A stretch of DNA of 64,000 nucleotides from Saccoglossus kowalevskii (taxonomy: Eukaryota > Hemichordata > Enteropneusta > Harrimaniidae), in NCBI RefSeq assembly GCF_000003605.2, contig NW_003158236.1:63008-127007 (forward strand). Direction: 5' to 3'. Both the position numbers and the translations under genes were made by a program. Below, one piece after another: positions 10,561-22,630 of the stretch. The notes beneath the pieces were generated by a model, which did no database searches, was not told where the DNA came from, and saw nothing but the letters and a program-made list of their open reading frames with translations. Position 1 is the first letter of the stretch; every line of letters starts with the position of its first letter.

Positions 10561-13500
10561 GTCTTCATCAAGTTACAAAGTGATGTTCGGTAATTGCGGA
10601 AAAAGTACAGTTCTCATTATATCGTAATTAGGTCGTTATAAGCCACGCTTCGTCGATAATTATAATCTATGTAGCAGTCAATGTGATATTTATCTTTTCA
10701 GACGATAAATCGTGGCAGTTGATTCAATGTTTTTTAACATAGCCACATTAAGGTGTCCATTAAGTATTTTAAAAGAACCCAGAGATTGGTTAATATTCAA
10801 AATCCAGTTACAAAGTTCTCGATGCTTTATTACGAGTCCGACTCTCATATAAAGATAATCTTACTTATTATTTGTTGTTGTTGCTGATGAGCGTAAACCA
10901 CAAATAGTTGATGGTAGTTGACGAACATCATTTTCGTAAATGACCATGCCCATATTTTAAAAAAACCACGCTCACTATCTTTAAAACCACATTCAAATTG
11001 TGACTCGATGTTCAATTACCGAAAATCCAGTTACGAGCAACACAAATTTGCGTTGTTGTATAACGTCCACATTTAGTAACTTGAACAGTTAACCTAATTT
11101 TGAGTTAATAACTGGGAATTTAATATCAATGATGAATTACCATAAGCGGACGTAACTCTAAATTAAAATTCGAATTAAAAAATGAGAACGTTAAACAACA
11201 CCAACAATCTGTGTTGCCCTTTATTCTAGGTTCGAAGCCCGAGCAATGTATCATAGCTATTCTCAGTGCACTGACTGTCTCTATTGGCAGTAGAAGAGAG
11301 AAGCTACTTGTACAAAGCATATATCTCGTCAAGATTTGAAGTAGAGCTGACGTCTATCACTTGCAATAACAATATTTGTCGTTCAGGGAGTTCGAATAAC
11401 TGGTATAGGATGCTCCAATTACATTCATATTTCTATTCTCACGGTCTAACGGAATCGAATGCGACGCAGACACTTTTTCCGTGCGTTGTTTTACAGTTCA
11501 CGTAAAGGTCACGACATTTTTTATCGGCTGCTGTCCTTTTATAGGTGCAATATTTTGTTTATAATATATTGTTTGATTCCGCCTGTTGATGAATACTTCG
11601 AGAGTATTAATCCATGAGATATAGTGTCGCATCATTTTTTATTATTTCCTTTGAAACCAGATGCCCGCACCATACGTGCATTGTTAAGCATACTGCAAAC
11701 TGAGGTGATGCAGACGCTCAATCATAAACTAACAATGTCATTTTGCTGATCAAGGGTGCTTGTGGTCTTCAGGAAACTATTCCCGTAACAATTTTAGAAA
11801 GTGTTTATTTCTTAACATGCGGTTTGGATACCTTGCGCAATCAAAGGAATATCTTGATGAAAGTAGATACAAAGTTATAATAACATCACGTTCCAGGTGT
11901 GACGCGGTATTTTGCGCTGTTCAATTTTCTGTTTGATTACTAGTTCTTGCTCAACTGTGGCATGTCTGCATGAACATATGCGAAGTAGACAAAATATACA
12001 GTTGTCGACCAGAAGTCATAAACAGTTGTAAAAACAACGTTAAAACACGCCGTGGTCGAGCTATTAACATGCGTAGTGATTACAAATAAATAGCTCAGAC
12101 CGCACAGTGAAAATATTTTGCGCATTTAGGATTAGAGGCATCACTAGCTCCATTTATAAACAAAAATGTATTATGATATATCATAAACAATCGCTGCACA
12201 AGCGTATCGACAACAAAAAAATGCCATACAGTGTGCTACAAAATAATTTAGTTTACAATAAATCATATTTTAATTTGGTCTAAATATATATATATACAAT
12301 ATAAAACAACAGCAGCATAAAAGCTTGGCTATATTACATCCCTAAATGGTGAGCAGAATACGAAAACGGAATTTATGATACGTTTCTAAATTATGTCTTT
12401 TGAATGCAAAGGCAGTCACGTTATCATCAAAACAGATTTGAAGTCATCAAGAATCACAGAACAGAACATATTATGGTTTGACGAGTGCGCATTGAAATTC
12501 GCAGAACATAATGTAGCATGGTTTGATTAGTGCGCATTGATATGCAAAGACAACACTCATGGGTAGTCGGGATCATCGCTTTTAACGATAGCCTTCTTAT
12601 GTGGAGAGTTCCTTTGGGAAAACTGTGCTCCACTTCATGACAGTCTGATCTATTTATTCTTCAGCAGTTGCACATTAGAATAACTGTCTTCTAAATTACT
12701 TAAATTGTACTTGGACTCTCTCCTCAATATTCAGTAGAAATAACGTTACACCAACTAATCTTGAAACATTTTCATTTGCATGATTTCACGTAATGTCGAA
12801 ATTTAATATTTGTCTCTCAAACTCAACATTTATTCATTTATTTATGAATTTCCTTACTTATTTTTTAAAGATACACACACATGTAGGCATCCTACCCATG
12901 GTGAAAATGCCATTTATATATTAGACGTAATATCGCGTGTTAGATGGTCTTGGGAGAACGCGCTTACCGGATTAAAAACAAAAGCAAACATATTTAACAT
13001 ATATCAAATAAAACAGACGTATTTTTTCAACTGCATAAATGAATGGAATTAAATTCCTCGAAACGTATATAAGATATACATTGTATTTAAAACACTCTAA
13101 TTTAAATGCACCTGAGCTAAGTCACCAATCAAAGGGAATATGTTTTACTCCTTGAATGAATATTACTCCTCACACAAAATATCCAAGTTACAATAGGTGT
13201 ATTTAAAAGATATTTCAGACACATCAATTTGAATAGTGAATCTTATTCCCAAGTCTCAAATTATGTCTTAAAATCGCGTCCCTATGTTAATTTATAAAAT
13301 AAAAATAGCCCACATTCATGATTGTGTAGTTGTTATGAACTACCTAGTTTGAATAATTTAAAACGAGAGAGCCTCGTGAACAAACGTGTGTGAAGTTAGG
13401 TGGGTAGTTTCCATGGAGGTGAGAATCACCTTCGAAACATACATCCGGGGTTTTACGTGACGACATTTCCTGTGATTGTTATAAACAAAACGAGTTCAGT

Positions 13501-14540
13501 CTCGGGCTATTCGACATTTGCCAGTGTTGTACATTATAGTGAAGCACATTAAGGTAGAAGCCTTGTTATAATTTTTGACAAAATTAGTCATAAATCGCAT
13601 GACAATGTTCATTACTTTATTATGTACAATCATGAAGTTAATGTCTCATGGTACAATTAAATAGCATTATTTTGTGTTTTACAGTTAAGCTGTTTGAGAA
13701 TCGTGTTCTAATATTTCTTGAAAATTTATATTTTTAGAACAATTCCATAGAACACAATGTTCAAGAAAAATTGCATTTTCACACTTTTTAAAACCCAGAT
13801 TTTTTAAATAATTCAGAACAACAAAAAGTAATCTATCATTAACAATATATGATTTCTTCAGCCCATGTCACCAGGCTAGATTTTGAGATATTGCATATTT
13901 TTGCCATAAGAACCTATAGTAAAATTGTTATAATAGTGTCAAAATGGCGATTTTCCACTAAAATACAACCATCACTTCTCGAGAAAAAACAAAAGGCTGG
14001 TGAACCCCTACTTTTTGTAGGTCAATATTGCTTTGGAGTAGTTTGGAGTACAAATTGAATACATTCTGGGTATTTAAATTTATTAGTAGGCTTTCACCTT
14101 AAAATGAATATCTAGGAACTGGGCTTCGAGCCATACAGTACTGCTGTCACATAGGCTTTGGTTTATTTGACTTTCGCATAAACAAAAGTTCGCTGCATTG
14201 TGGCATCAGATCGTTTGAGAACACAACTAGAACTATCGGACCCATTTGATACGTGATTCGGATAATTGTATTTATTTTGTCTCAGAGTGATGAGCTATAC
14301 CCAAAAGCTCAGTACTCTATGGAATGGTAAGCATCTGTTTTCAGTGTACTTTCAGCGTTAATTGTCTTTTAGGTGTAACAGGATTATCTTTCGAAATTGC
14401 TGTGTCCGGACTGTAAGCAAAATACTCTGTGGGCAATTTTCCTATTAACATTGCTTTTTATAGCAGGCTTTGCTTATTGTCATATTTACATCACAGAATA
14501 ATCCAAATCTTCTCTGAATTACAAGATGTAAGATTCTAGA
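10561..14540. other. AT-rich stretch without a recognised gene
   Basis: Apart from the 40-bp duplication at 12462-12546, nothing was identified. Open frames are short and lack known motifs. Confidence 0.6.
12462..12546 (+). repeat. Tandem duplication of about 40 bp
   Basis: Two adjacent copies contain CAGAACATA, then ATGGTTTGA, then AGTGCGCATTGA. They differ by a short insertion and a few substitutions. Confidence 0.7.
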
Positions 14541-15645
14541 TTGCAGGCTGCAGTGTTCTTGAACGGTACTGCAAAACGCTTAGCTTCAGAATGCAGGCTA
14601 CATAATGCTTGAACAGCACTGCAACACGTGTGGCTCCGGTTTGTAGGCTGCAGTGTACTTGAACGGCACTGTAACACGCTCAGCTCTGGGATGCAGGCTG
14701 CAGAGTACTCGAACGGCACTGTAACACGCGCAGCTCTGGGATGCAGGCTGCAGAGTACTCGAACGGCACTGTAACACGCGCAGCTCTGGGATACAGGCTG
14801 CAGTGTACTTGAACGGCACTGTAACACGCGCAGCTCTGGGATGCAGGCTGCAGTGTACTTGAACGGCACTGTAACACGCGCAGCTCTGTATTGCAGGCTG
14901 CAGTGTACTTGAACGGCAGTGTAACACGCGCAGCTCTGGGATGCAGGCTGCAGTGTACTTGAACGGCACTGTAACACGCTCAGCTCTGTATTGCAGGCTG
15001 CAGTGTACTTGAACGGCACTGTAACACGCGCAGCTCTGTATTACAGGCTGCAGTGTACTTGAACGGCACTGCAACACGCGCAGCTCTGGGATGCAGGCTG
15101 CAGTGTACTTGAACGGCACTGTAACACGCTGAACTCTGTTTTGCAGGCTGCAGAGTACTTGAACGGCACTGTAACACTCACAGCTCTGGGATGCAGGCTG
15201 CAGTGTACTTGAACGGCACTGTAACACTCACAGCTCTGGAATGTAGGCTGCAGAGTACTTGAACGGCACTGTAACACGCGCAGCTCTGGAATGCAGGCAG
15301 CAGTGTACTTGAACGGCACTGTAACACGCGCAGCTCTGTATTGCAGGCTGCAGTGTACAGTGTACTTGAACGGCACTGTAACACGCGCAGCTCTGGGATG
15401 CAGGCTGCAGAGTACTCGAACGGCACTGTAACACGCGCAGCTCTGGGATGCAGGCTGCAGTGTACTTGAACGGCACTGTAACACGCGCAGCTCTGGGATG
15501 CAGGCTGCAGTGTACTTGAACGGCACTGTAACACGCGCAGCTCTGGAATGCAGGCTGCAGTGTACTTGAACGGCACTGTAACACTCACAGCTCTGTATTG
15601 CAGGCTGCAGTGTACTTGAAACATACTGTAACCGGCTCAGCTCTG
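14541..15645 (+). repeat. 50-bp satellite-like tandem array, about 22 copies
   Basis: The core unit contains GCAGGCTGCAG, then GTACTTGAACGGCACTGTAA, then CACGCGCAGCTCTG. Each good unit carries a PstI-type CTGCAG. The central copies are nearly identical and the first two and last copies are strongly diverged. One unit near 15351-15360 has a 10-bp slip (TGTACAG repeated). Since 50 is not a multiple of three, several minus-strand frames stay open (Cys/Ser/Gln-rich repeats of 118 to 210 residues). These are translations of the array and I leave them out as genes. Confidence 0.95.
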
Positions 15646-16586
15646 GCTTTGAATGACATATCCTGTTAAACAATTTTGAATGCTTAATACGTAATTACGT
15701 CCTATTAATTTTGAACCGTATGCAATATTTTGAAGACAATAGTGGAGACCTCCTTTTAACCTACTGCCGTTACATCACGACTTACATATGTCATACTTCA
15801 AGACAGACACCAAATAGGTGTTGAGTAGTTTTTCACCGACGTGAACGTATTTTACTATTCAAACCGCTATAATTACGTTTCCATACAGTGACATTTTCAT
15901 TGCACCCTGAACGGAAGGAACAGACGATCCAATGTAATATGACATTTCCGCATTTCCATGGCAACCGCTTTAACACACTACTGAAACATATATTTTCACC
16001 AGTGCATATAACATTACGTTTTATATCTTTCCTTCCTTGCTGACATACTTTAAGAGTATGTTATTTTTTACATTATGTTAACTCAATATCTAATGGCAAT
16101 ATATATCACGTGCAAGTCATGTGACGACGTATTTCTCGCAGAGACTTTCGGCCTTTTTTAAAATCAACTCAATATATAACAATTTTAGATACTAGTAGTT
16201 CTGAAAATGACACCTACAAACTTTGAAAGAAACCCGATCCTAGATGCCATATCGGGCCAGTGTATCAATGGCATGAGGTTATTTTTCTGACAATGACAAG
16301 AAAACTATGTAACATTTTAATTTTAAACGGGGTTTCAAGCTGTTCTGACACTGAACAATCTACGAGATGTAAACTGTTGTGATTTTATTTTCACGTGAAA
16401 ATATAACTTCAATGGAGTTCGCTTCGGAAATCTTATTAAAATAGAATAGAATTTAGTGTGAACTAAAACAAATATTATATAATTATTATTCACAACGTTA
16501 GCAGACGATAGCGACAACTCAAACTGCCTTACTTACATTTTCTGAGATTTCTTTTGCATCTCATGTTCGTTTGTTATCATTGCTTT

Positions 16587-17073
16587 TACTAGCGTTCACG
16601 GGCAGCTCCTTAACACAGGCCAATAATGTAAAATGTCTTAGCCCGTGCTAAATAACGCTAAGTACGTATTGAATCTTACCCGTTTTTTATTTTAATTAGC
16701 ACGGGCTAATAAAGTGGCTCTGGTTAAGCTTCCAAAACGCCATCGTCAATGTTCATTTGGACGATTTATTATTATATTCATAACTATTCATATCGGTATG
16801 CCTTTTCCGGCATGACAATCAACGCGAGCACATCAAGTGCAATGTGCTACTTCCTGTTATTCAGCAATTGACACCTCTGAATTTGCTTTGCCGTTGTTTT
16901 AAAACTGTAGAACTAACATGTACACCTTCCTTGTTACTGTACTGAGTAATTATAGTTAAAAGGATTGGTTATTTTTGTATATTCTTAACAAGTGTGTGCG
17001 TTCCTTAGCCCGTGCTAACTACTGGTCTATCCGATAAAGATATGAGATTAGCTTAAATCTTAGCCCGTACCTA
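16587..17073. mobile_element. Dispersed repeat, copy B
   Basis: This copy is shorter than copy A because it lacks the 330-base interior block. It carries three perfect palindrome units: TTAGCCCGTGCTAA at 16638-16651, TTAGCACGGGCTAA at 16696-16709 and TTAGCCCGTGCTAA at 17005-17018, plus a diverged one at 17060-17073. It is not flanked by the TTACATTATCGG arrays, so the family moves or spreads independently of the element that contains copy A, or was copied out of it. Confidence 0.6.
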
Positions 17074-17920
17074 GTGTATCTTCTACTGTTATTTCAACTC
17101 TACACTAGTTATATATGCGTCTGTAGCTATTCTAGTTTCTGTTTACTTGTTTGTTCGAATCGAGTGTCTTCTCGAATAGTTGCTGTAAAATACTTTATTG
17201 AAAAAAAAATCACTGAATTGATTTTTGGGGTGTTTTGTATGGAGTTGAATGTAAAATATTGAAACAACGGTATATTCGCTGGATTTTGTTTTCATTGAAT
17301 CATTCCTTCAACGAAAATAGCGACAATTTATTTCAAGCGAGTATAAAATATTCCACAGTAATCACAATACGTAAATCCTAGAGAAAGCATTTGAAACACA
17401 CGCTATTGATTCACGGATGTACGTATATTCCGAACTATACAAATATGTGTACGGTACTGGAGAATACAACAATGCTAGAATATCAGCTGTTTGGTCTGAT
17501 AGCTGTAATATGAGGCACATTTTATTGGCTTAAATTTAAGTATTTGGAAAATATACATCACGTTTTTAGAAAATGAAAAGTTGAATCAGGATACGTTGAG
17601 GGGTGATCAGATCGAATAGTGGCTACTTGAAGTAATTTGTTTAAACATACTTAACACGTTGAGTGTGACGTGGCATCTGCCATTCTACGAAGTCAACTAA
17701 TAGACCATTTGCCGGTTTCTAGTGCTCGTGATAATCTGTCTGATTACGTCACCATCCTGCAGTCTCGTTCGATGACGATTCATAACGCGCGTGATAACCA
17801 GTGTTTGTATGCAAAAACAAATGCACATAAAGACTACAGTTTTCCCACAATGCAACAGCATTTCAAATAAACATGTAATTTGCAAATATGATATGATGTA
17901 ATAGTTACATATTTTAAATA

Positions 17921-18095
17921 TTTTATCACGACATGCTACGAAGTTACGATGAAAAAAAATGGTAGACTTTATGAGGTATTTTATCACAGATCGATATTTA
18001 GAGGAGTACTACTTAATTTTATCACAACTAGCTACGAGCTATGATGAAGAGATGGTAGACCTACTTCACCATAGGTATATATTTAAAAGAGAAAT
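17921..18095 (+). repeat. Two-copy 96-bp tandem duplication with an open frame
   Basis: TTTTATCAC...GCTACGA...ATGGTAGAC recurs at 17921 and 18017. A plus frame from 17959 to 18279 runs through both copies. The conceptual peptides keep YDEE-MVD and RY-x-x-KRE-like strings in both, with a frame slip at the A-run (17952-17959) of the first copy. No family is recognised. This could be decayed coding DNA or chance openness. Confidence 0.5.
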
Positions 18096-18279
18096 TACCA
18101 AATTATATCAAATACCGGATTTGATGATGCACCCGGACGAACATACCATACCTACTACAACTTCATCTAATAACTACATGGAGCAGAATCACAGTTGTTG
18201 TAAACTCGGAACTAAAAAAAAAAACAGGCATTCACAAGTACAGTATACAACATGTGAGCTTGTTTATCTCACTATATAG

Positions 18280-21200
18280 GCCTAGTATATAATTTCCATA
18301 CCAAGAACTTCAATACGCAGTCTGCTCAGTTGTGACAAACCGTCTTCGCTTTTCAGGTTTTTATAAACTGTGTATCTCATTATCCTGTATATGAAATCAC
18401 TTGCTTGTTACGACATTTCACCAAGCCGAGATTTCTTCCCACTTGTCATCCGTGTTAGAAGGCGTTTAATAAACATGTCAGTGCTGTCCACTTGAAATAC
18501 ATCAAACTAGAGTAATAACGATTCAAGCCTAGACCTGTCACATAATTCATCAATTTCACCAGATTTCACTGTTTTCTTTCTACTTGAATCGTCTTAGATT
18601 GTAAAACATCGCAAAATACTTGCTCATCCTAAATTGACAATTTAATTTTTAATCAGTGATGTCAGAGGGCTTGTGTCGGAATTTATTGCAATGTAGGACA
18701 TGCTTATTGCTCTCAGTGCGTGCAGCAAGGAAAGACGATACGCCTCACGGGAAGATCGGACCTCATCCAAAGATAACACCGCGCGGAACTGAGCTGTCCA
18801 GTTAATGAAACGAGATATCGACCTGTATTTTAAATATTTTAGAAGTAGTCGAAACATATCATCACATTTCGGTTGAACTTAGATATAATACGGAATATCA
18901 ACAGGGTACAGTTTATATAAAACCTACCTTTAATACTTACATTATGAATGAATGTGTTGTGTGATACTCTTGATCAGAGCCATATGTCTAAAGTATTCAG
19001 TTTTGACGCCTCCAACACGTGTTGGTCTGAAACAGACGTTGTCGCATGGCATTATGGGCAATACGTGTATGAATAAACGAAGTCAGATGGAGAGGGGCAT
19101 GTCCCGTAGCTTCACCGTATGCGACTCTGACATGTGTTCAGTGAAATTGAAAGACCCGCGGATTTGCCGCTGAGATGCATTCCATGGTAACTCACTATGA
19201 GCGAATTCCCAGTGTATAGACAGTCGCAATTTCTTGGCAAACCTACGTGATAAATAACACCGCCAAAACACACATGGTCATAAATCCATACATGTTTCAA
19301 ATCAGTAAACAAATCCAAATCCCGGGACTAACAAAACAGATAACGGATTTACCAAATCGATGATATTTGACTGATCAGCTTATAACCTTTGCGTAATGAG
19401 CTCAAGTAGTTTCCGTTTTGCTTCTAGCAATTATAATAATAAATCACATTTTAATTATTCTGTGTTATAAAAATATTAACTATACAATGATTTATGTGTT
19501 ATAAATAATGAATACGTACAGCTTGGTGAAAGCTTTCATTGGCGCCCCGGGAACTAAGTCGCGGCCACAACGCCTGCCCCAAAGTGACCTTGAAATCTCG
19601 TATATAAATAACAAAATCAATATGCGATGATGTAAATTGTCCCCTTGGAACGAACACAGCTGAATAAAATATGTTAAAAAGTGGTGATAATGGGAACTCT
19701 TCCAGAATGTTTAATGATGCCGGTGTGTGGCAGGTCAATGGCAAAGTGTCCCACGGCTTAACAAAATGGTATTATTTGATTGTAATGTTTTTACTGGAAG
19801 CCCAACAAAAAACAACAACAACAACAAAACAATCAAACAAAGAGAGTAAATAAACATTGTATAAGTAAAAAATGTCAATTATACTCAGCATAAATGTCAC
19901 TGTATTACCATAACTAGATGTGCCCTTTTCACTGTATTCTAAAAATCATGTTAGAGCGCCAGCAGCAGTCGAAAATTCACAATATAATATATGGTTTGTA
20001 ATACACAGTAACGCATGCGCAGGGCTTCTTAATAGTTTATATTATTCGCTCGAAGCTATACGTGTATGCGCAATGAGATGCACAGAAACGCGGGGACGCA
20101 AGTAGGCGACATCTTTATTAAGAGCGTACGTAAAAAAAATCGTAAAACCCCCCAAATCAAACAGAGTAGACTGCTAGCTCCACATCCCAGATTGAATGAC
20201 CTGTGCAATGGCGGATTGCATAACAACAGGGAGCCGCAAATGCAAACTCGGTAAAAGTCATTTGATACGTAGTATGCTGAGAGTACATCTACAACGACGT
20301 TAATTATTCGAGTAGGATTCGTAATGTATGGGCAATTTACTGCACTGCTCGCCGCCGATAAGCGGTATGAGAGTATCAGTGCCGGCAAATATATTATGAA
20401 TACCACTATTTGTACGTAATTTGTGTGTAATCACAGTAGGCAAAGAAAGCAACCACCGTAAATGAAATTTCAAAAACGCTAGTCGGCATCTCTAGTGTAA
20501 TTATAATTCATCGACGAGTTTTTTTTCTGTTAGATGTCATACTGTTGCTTTTCTAACCTGGATTGCAGTCATTTTCCTTTTAATGCGCGGACGCTAGACG
20601 TGCAAACAAACAACAAACAAACACACCCAGGTGTAAAAGACAGTCGAAAAAGGTCAAATTATTAAATACAGACCGTGTAGATAACCCTGGTGAAAAGCCA
20701 AACGGCAATAATTGTCACCGTCATGTAGCGCCACACTCGACGAATTGTACGTAACATTTTTCTTTCACGCAATGAATGAAACTTTTGGCGAAACGATCGA
20801 AACATATTGAGTACGAATGCATGCATGAGACTCACTCCTTACAAAATGACGATCTTTGCGCACAATGTTGCGCAACAGCGCCGTATAACAGGACATAACA
20901 TTGTAACATAGTTCAACGAACAATTTGTACAACGACCTGCATTTTTAATCTGTGTCAATAATGACGTCACTTTTTGTCAATATTTGATTAGAGAGAATAT
21001 AGCCAACGACGTGACAGTGCTCTAATTTCAATGCGAAATAGTCAAATAATTTACCAATACGTTTCCAGCTCAACTTAAATCACGACGAGCTCACGCTGCC
21101 AGCGCCACAGCTACATTTCATAAAATTATCACGCGACTGACGTTAAACATAAAGTTCATTAAAAATGTCCTCTCACTAAAGGTTTGCTTGGCTGACGTTC

Positions 21201-22500
21201 AGCGCGTACTCTTCAACACGTTGTAGTCTTTAGATCACCGTTCCACTACCATCTCCGCTCCCAAAGTGGTTCTAGCTCGGATTTATCGAACATCATTTCA
21301 TTGTGGCTGCTGATTTTCCACTATCATTAGCCAATGAGTGGTTCTTGCTGATCTTCGTGTTTTTGTCCTGAGAGCGTCCACTGTATGTCGCTCGTCGCAA
21401 AATATGGGTTCTCATATTACCCAAACAGGTTAGTTGTTCATGTATTTGCATCTACTTCCATTTATCCATCTTTATTTCCCTCTCCGATCTATCTAGGTGG
21501 TCGGGTATATTTCACTCCCAGTATTCCCTGCCGGCAATTCCGCCATGGATCACTGACGTATCAACTGAATACCAATTCTAAACAGACTCATTGACGCTCG
21601 TCGTTCGTCACTTGGACTAAACACAGAAACTGTAACTAAGATTTTGACCATACTTTATTGCTGAAGTTTTGTTAGCTGGCATTTAAAATCAGCAAGATAA
21701 ACTTGAAAATAGCTGTCGATATGAGAATCCTGTTAGAAAACGTAAGTGTTTTTGAGTTGTGTACTTCGACGGTAGCAGAAACGAGTTGTCACACTCACGG
21801 TTTTTATGAATCGAGAGGTACTTTCAAGGAACACTTTAAGGCGTCGAACTCGAACGTACAAGGCGACGGTGCTTATTTCAGATAGCGATAACAAATCATT
21901 AATTACATCATATCATGTGTGCTAAGGATGATGAGTCTATTTCAGGCTATTAATTGGCCTTCTAAATAATTACATTCAAAAAATTCCTAAAGATAAGGTT
22001 CTGTCTTTACATGGCCCAACAATACAATGGCATTCGGGAAACACTACATCCACCACACCACCACCAAGGCCATATGGTACGTCTTCACTAGAACCGCGCT
22101 ACTATTGGACAGCTTGGTATGAACTGATATTCAGCTTCAACAGAAATCTTCGTTACTAAGGTAACTTGGATAAATTGATCCTCATCACACCTATCAATGA
22201 CGTAACCAAGACGTTGAGCACGTGTTTGGTATATCTGAAGTTTCCAACCAACTTTTTGAGAACGCAATGTAATCATTTTGAAGTGATTTGAGACTCTCAT
22301 ATCTGTTTTGCAATCATTGCACAATGCACATATGTCGTATTTAATTATCCTTGAGGTAGAAAGTCTGAGATCACCGTTCGCTTTCACGCACGTAACCAAT
22401 TTCCTTACTCAGGTTTCACAACGGTACATATTGGTAAGACAAAAGACATGTCAAACGCCTGTGCTCTGTGAGGAATTGTAATACTGTTTAACATGTGCGT
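18280..22500. other. Upstream flank of the receptor gene
   Basis: This stretch has a slightly more even base composition around 19.9-21.6 kb. No conserved exon is recognised. A minus-strand frame at 22088-22399 is discussed under findings. Distal promoter elements are expected here but none can be named from sequence alone. Confidence 0.4.
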
Positions 22501-22510
22501 TATATAATTT
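22501..22510 (+). promoter_or_regulatory. Possible TATA-like element upstream of the receptor start codon
   Basis: TATATAATTT lies 45 to 54 bases before the ATG. If it were a TATA box, transcription would start near 22530 and the 5' UTR would be about 25 bases. Such strings are common in this AT-rich DNA, so the call is weak. Confidence 0.2.
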
Positions 22511-22554
22511 GAATCATAGCTCCAAGACCGTGAAGTAGAAAGCAATAAGTCAAG

Positions 22555-22630
22555 ATGGCTGCCGTGCAGAAGTTTTGTCGCCAAGGATTATGCTTGCTAA
22601 TTTGCATATTCACGTCCAACCTTATACGAG
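22555..22630 (+). CDS. Nicotinic acetylcholine receptor subunit, coding exon 1 (start codon and signal peptide)
   Basis: This exon encodes the N-terminal signal peptide that would send the receptor subunit into the secretory pathway. The ATG has a strong context (A at -3, G at +4) and an in-frame TAA just upstream at 22546-22548, which supports this start. It encodes 25 codons plus one base. A short basic n-region (K6, R9) is followed by a hydrophobic core (LCLLICIFT), and the exon ends at a GTAAGC donor. The phase-1 end joins exactly to the exon at 43256, creating a Gly codon across the junction. A first exon holding only the signal peptide and ending in phase 1 is usual for this family. A TATA-like string (TATATAATTT) sits at 22501-22510, about 50 bases upstream, so the 5' UTR may be very short. 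Signal peptides are not conserved in sequence, so this exon rests on structure, phase and position. Another upstream start or first exon remains possible. Confidence 0.75.

Noticed and set aside
11215-11250. GGTTCGAAGCCC, resembling a tRNA T-arm
   Set aside because: No matching acceptor, D-arm or anticodon stem could be formed around it.
14519-15673. Several long overlapping minus-strand frames (up to 210 residues, Cys/Ser/Gln-rich)
   Set aside because: They are the three-frame translation of the 50-bp tandem array. The peptides are shifted versions of one another and have no start, domain or splice support.
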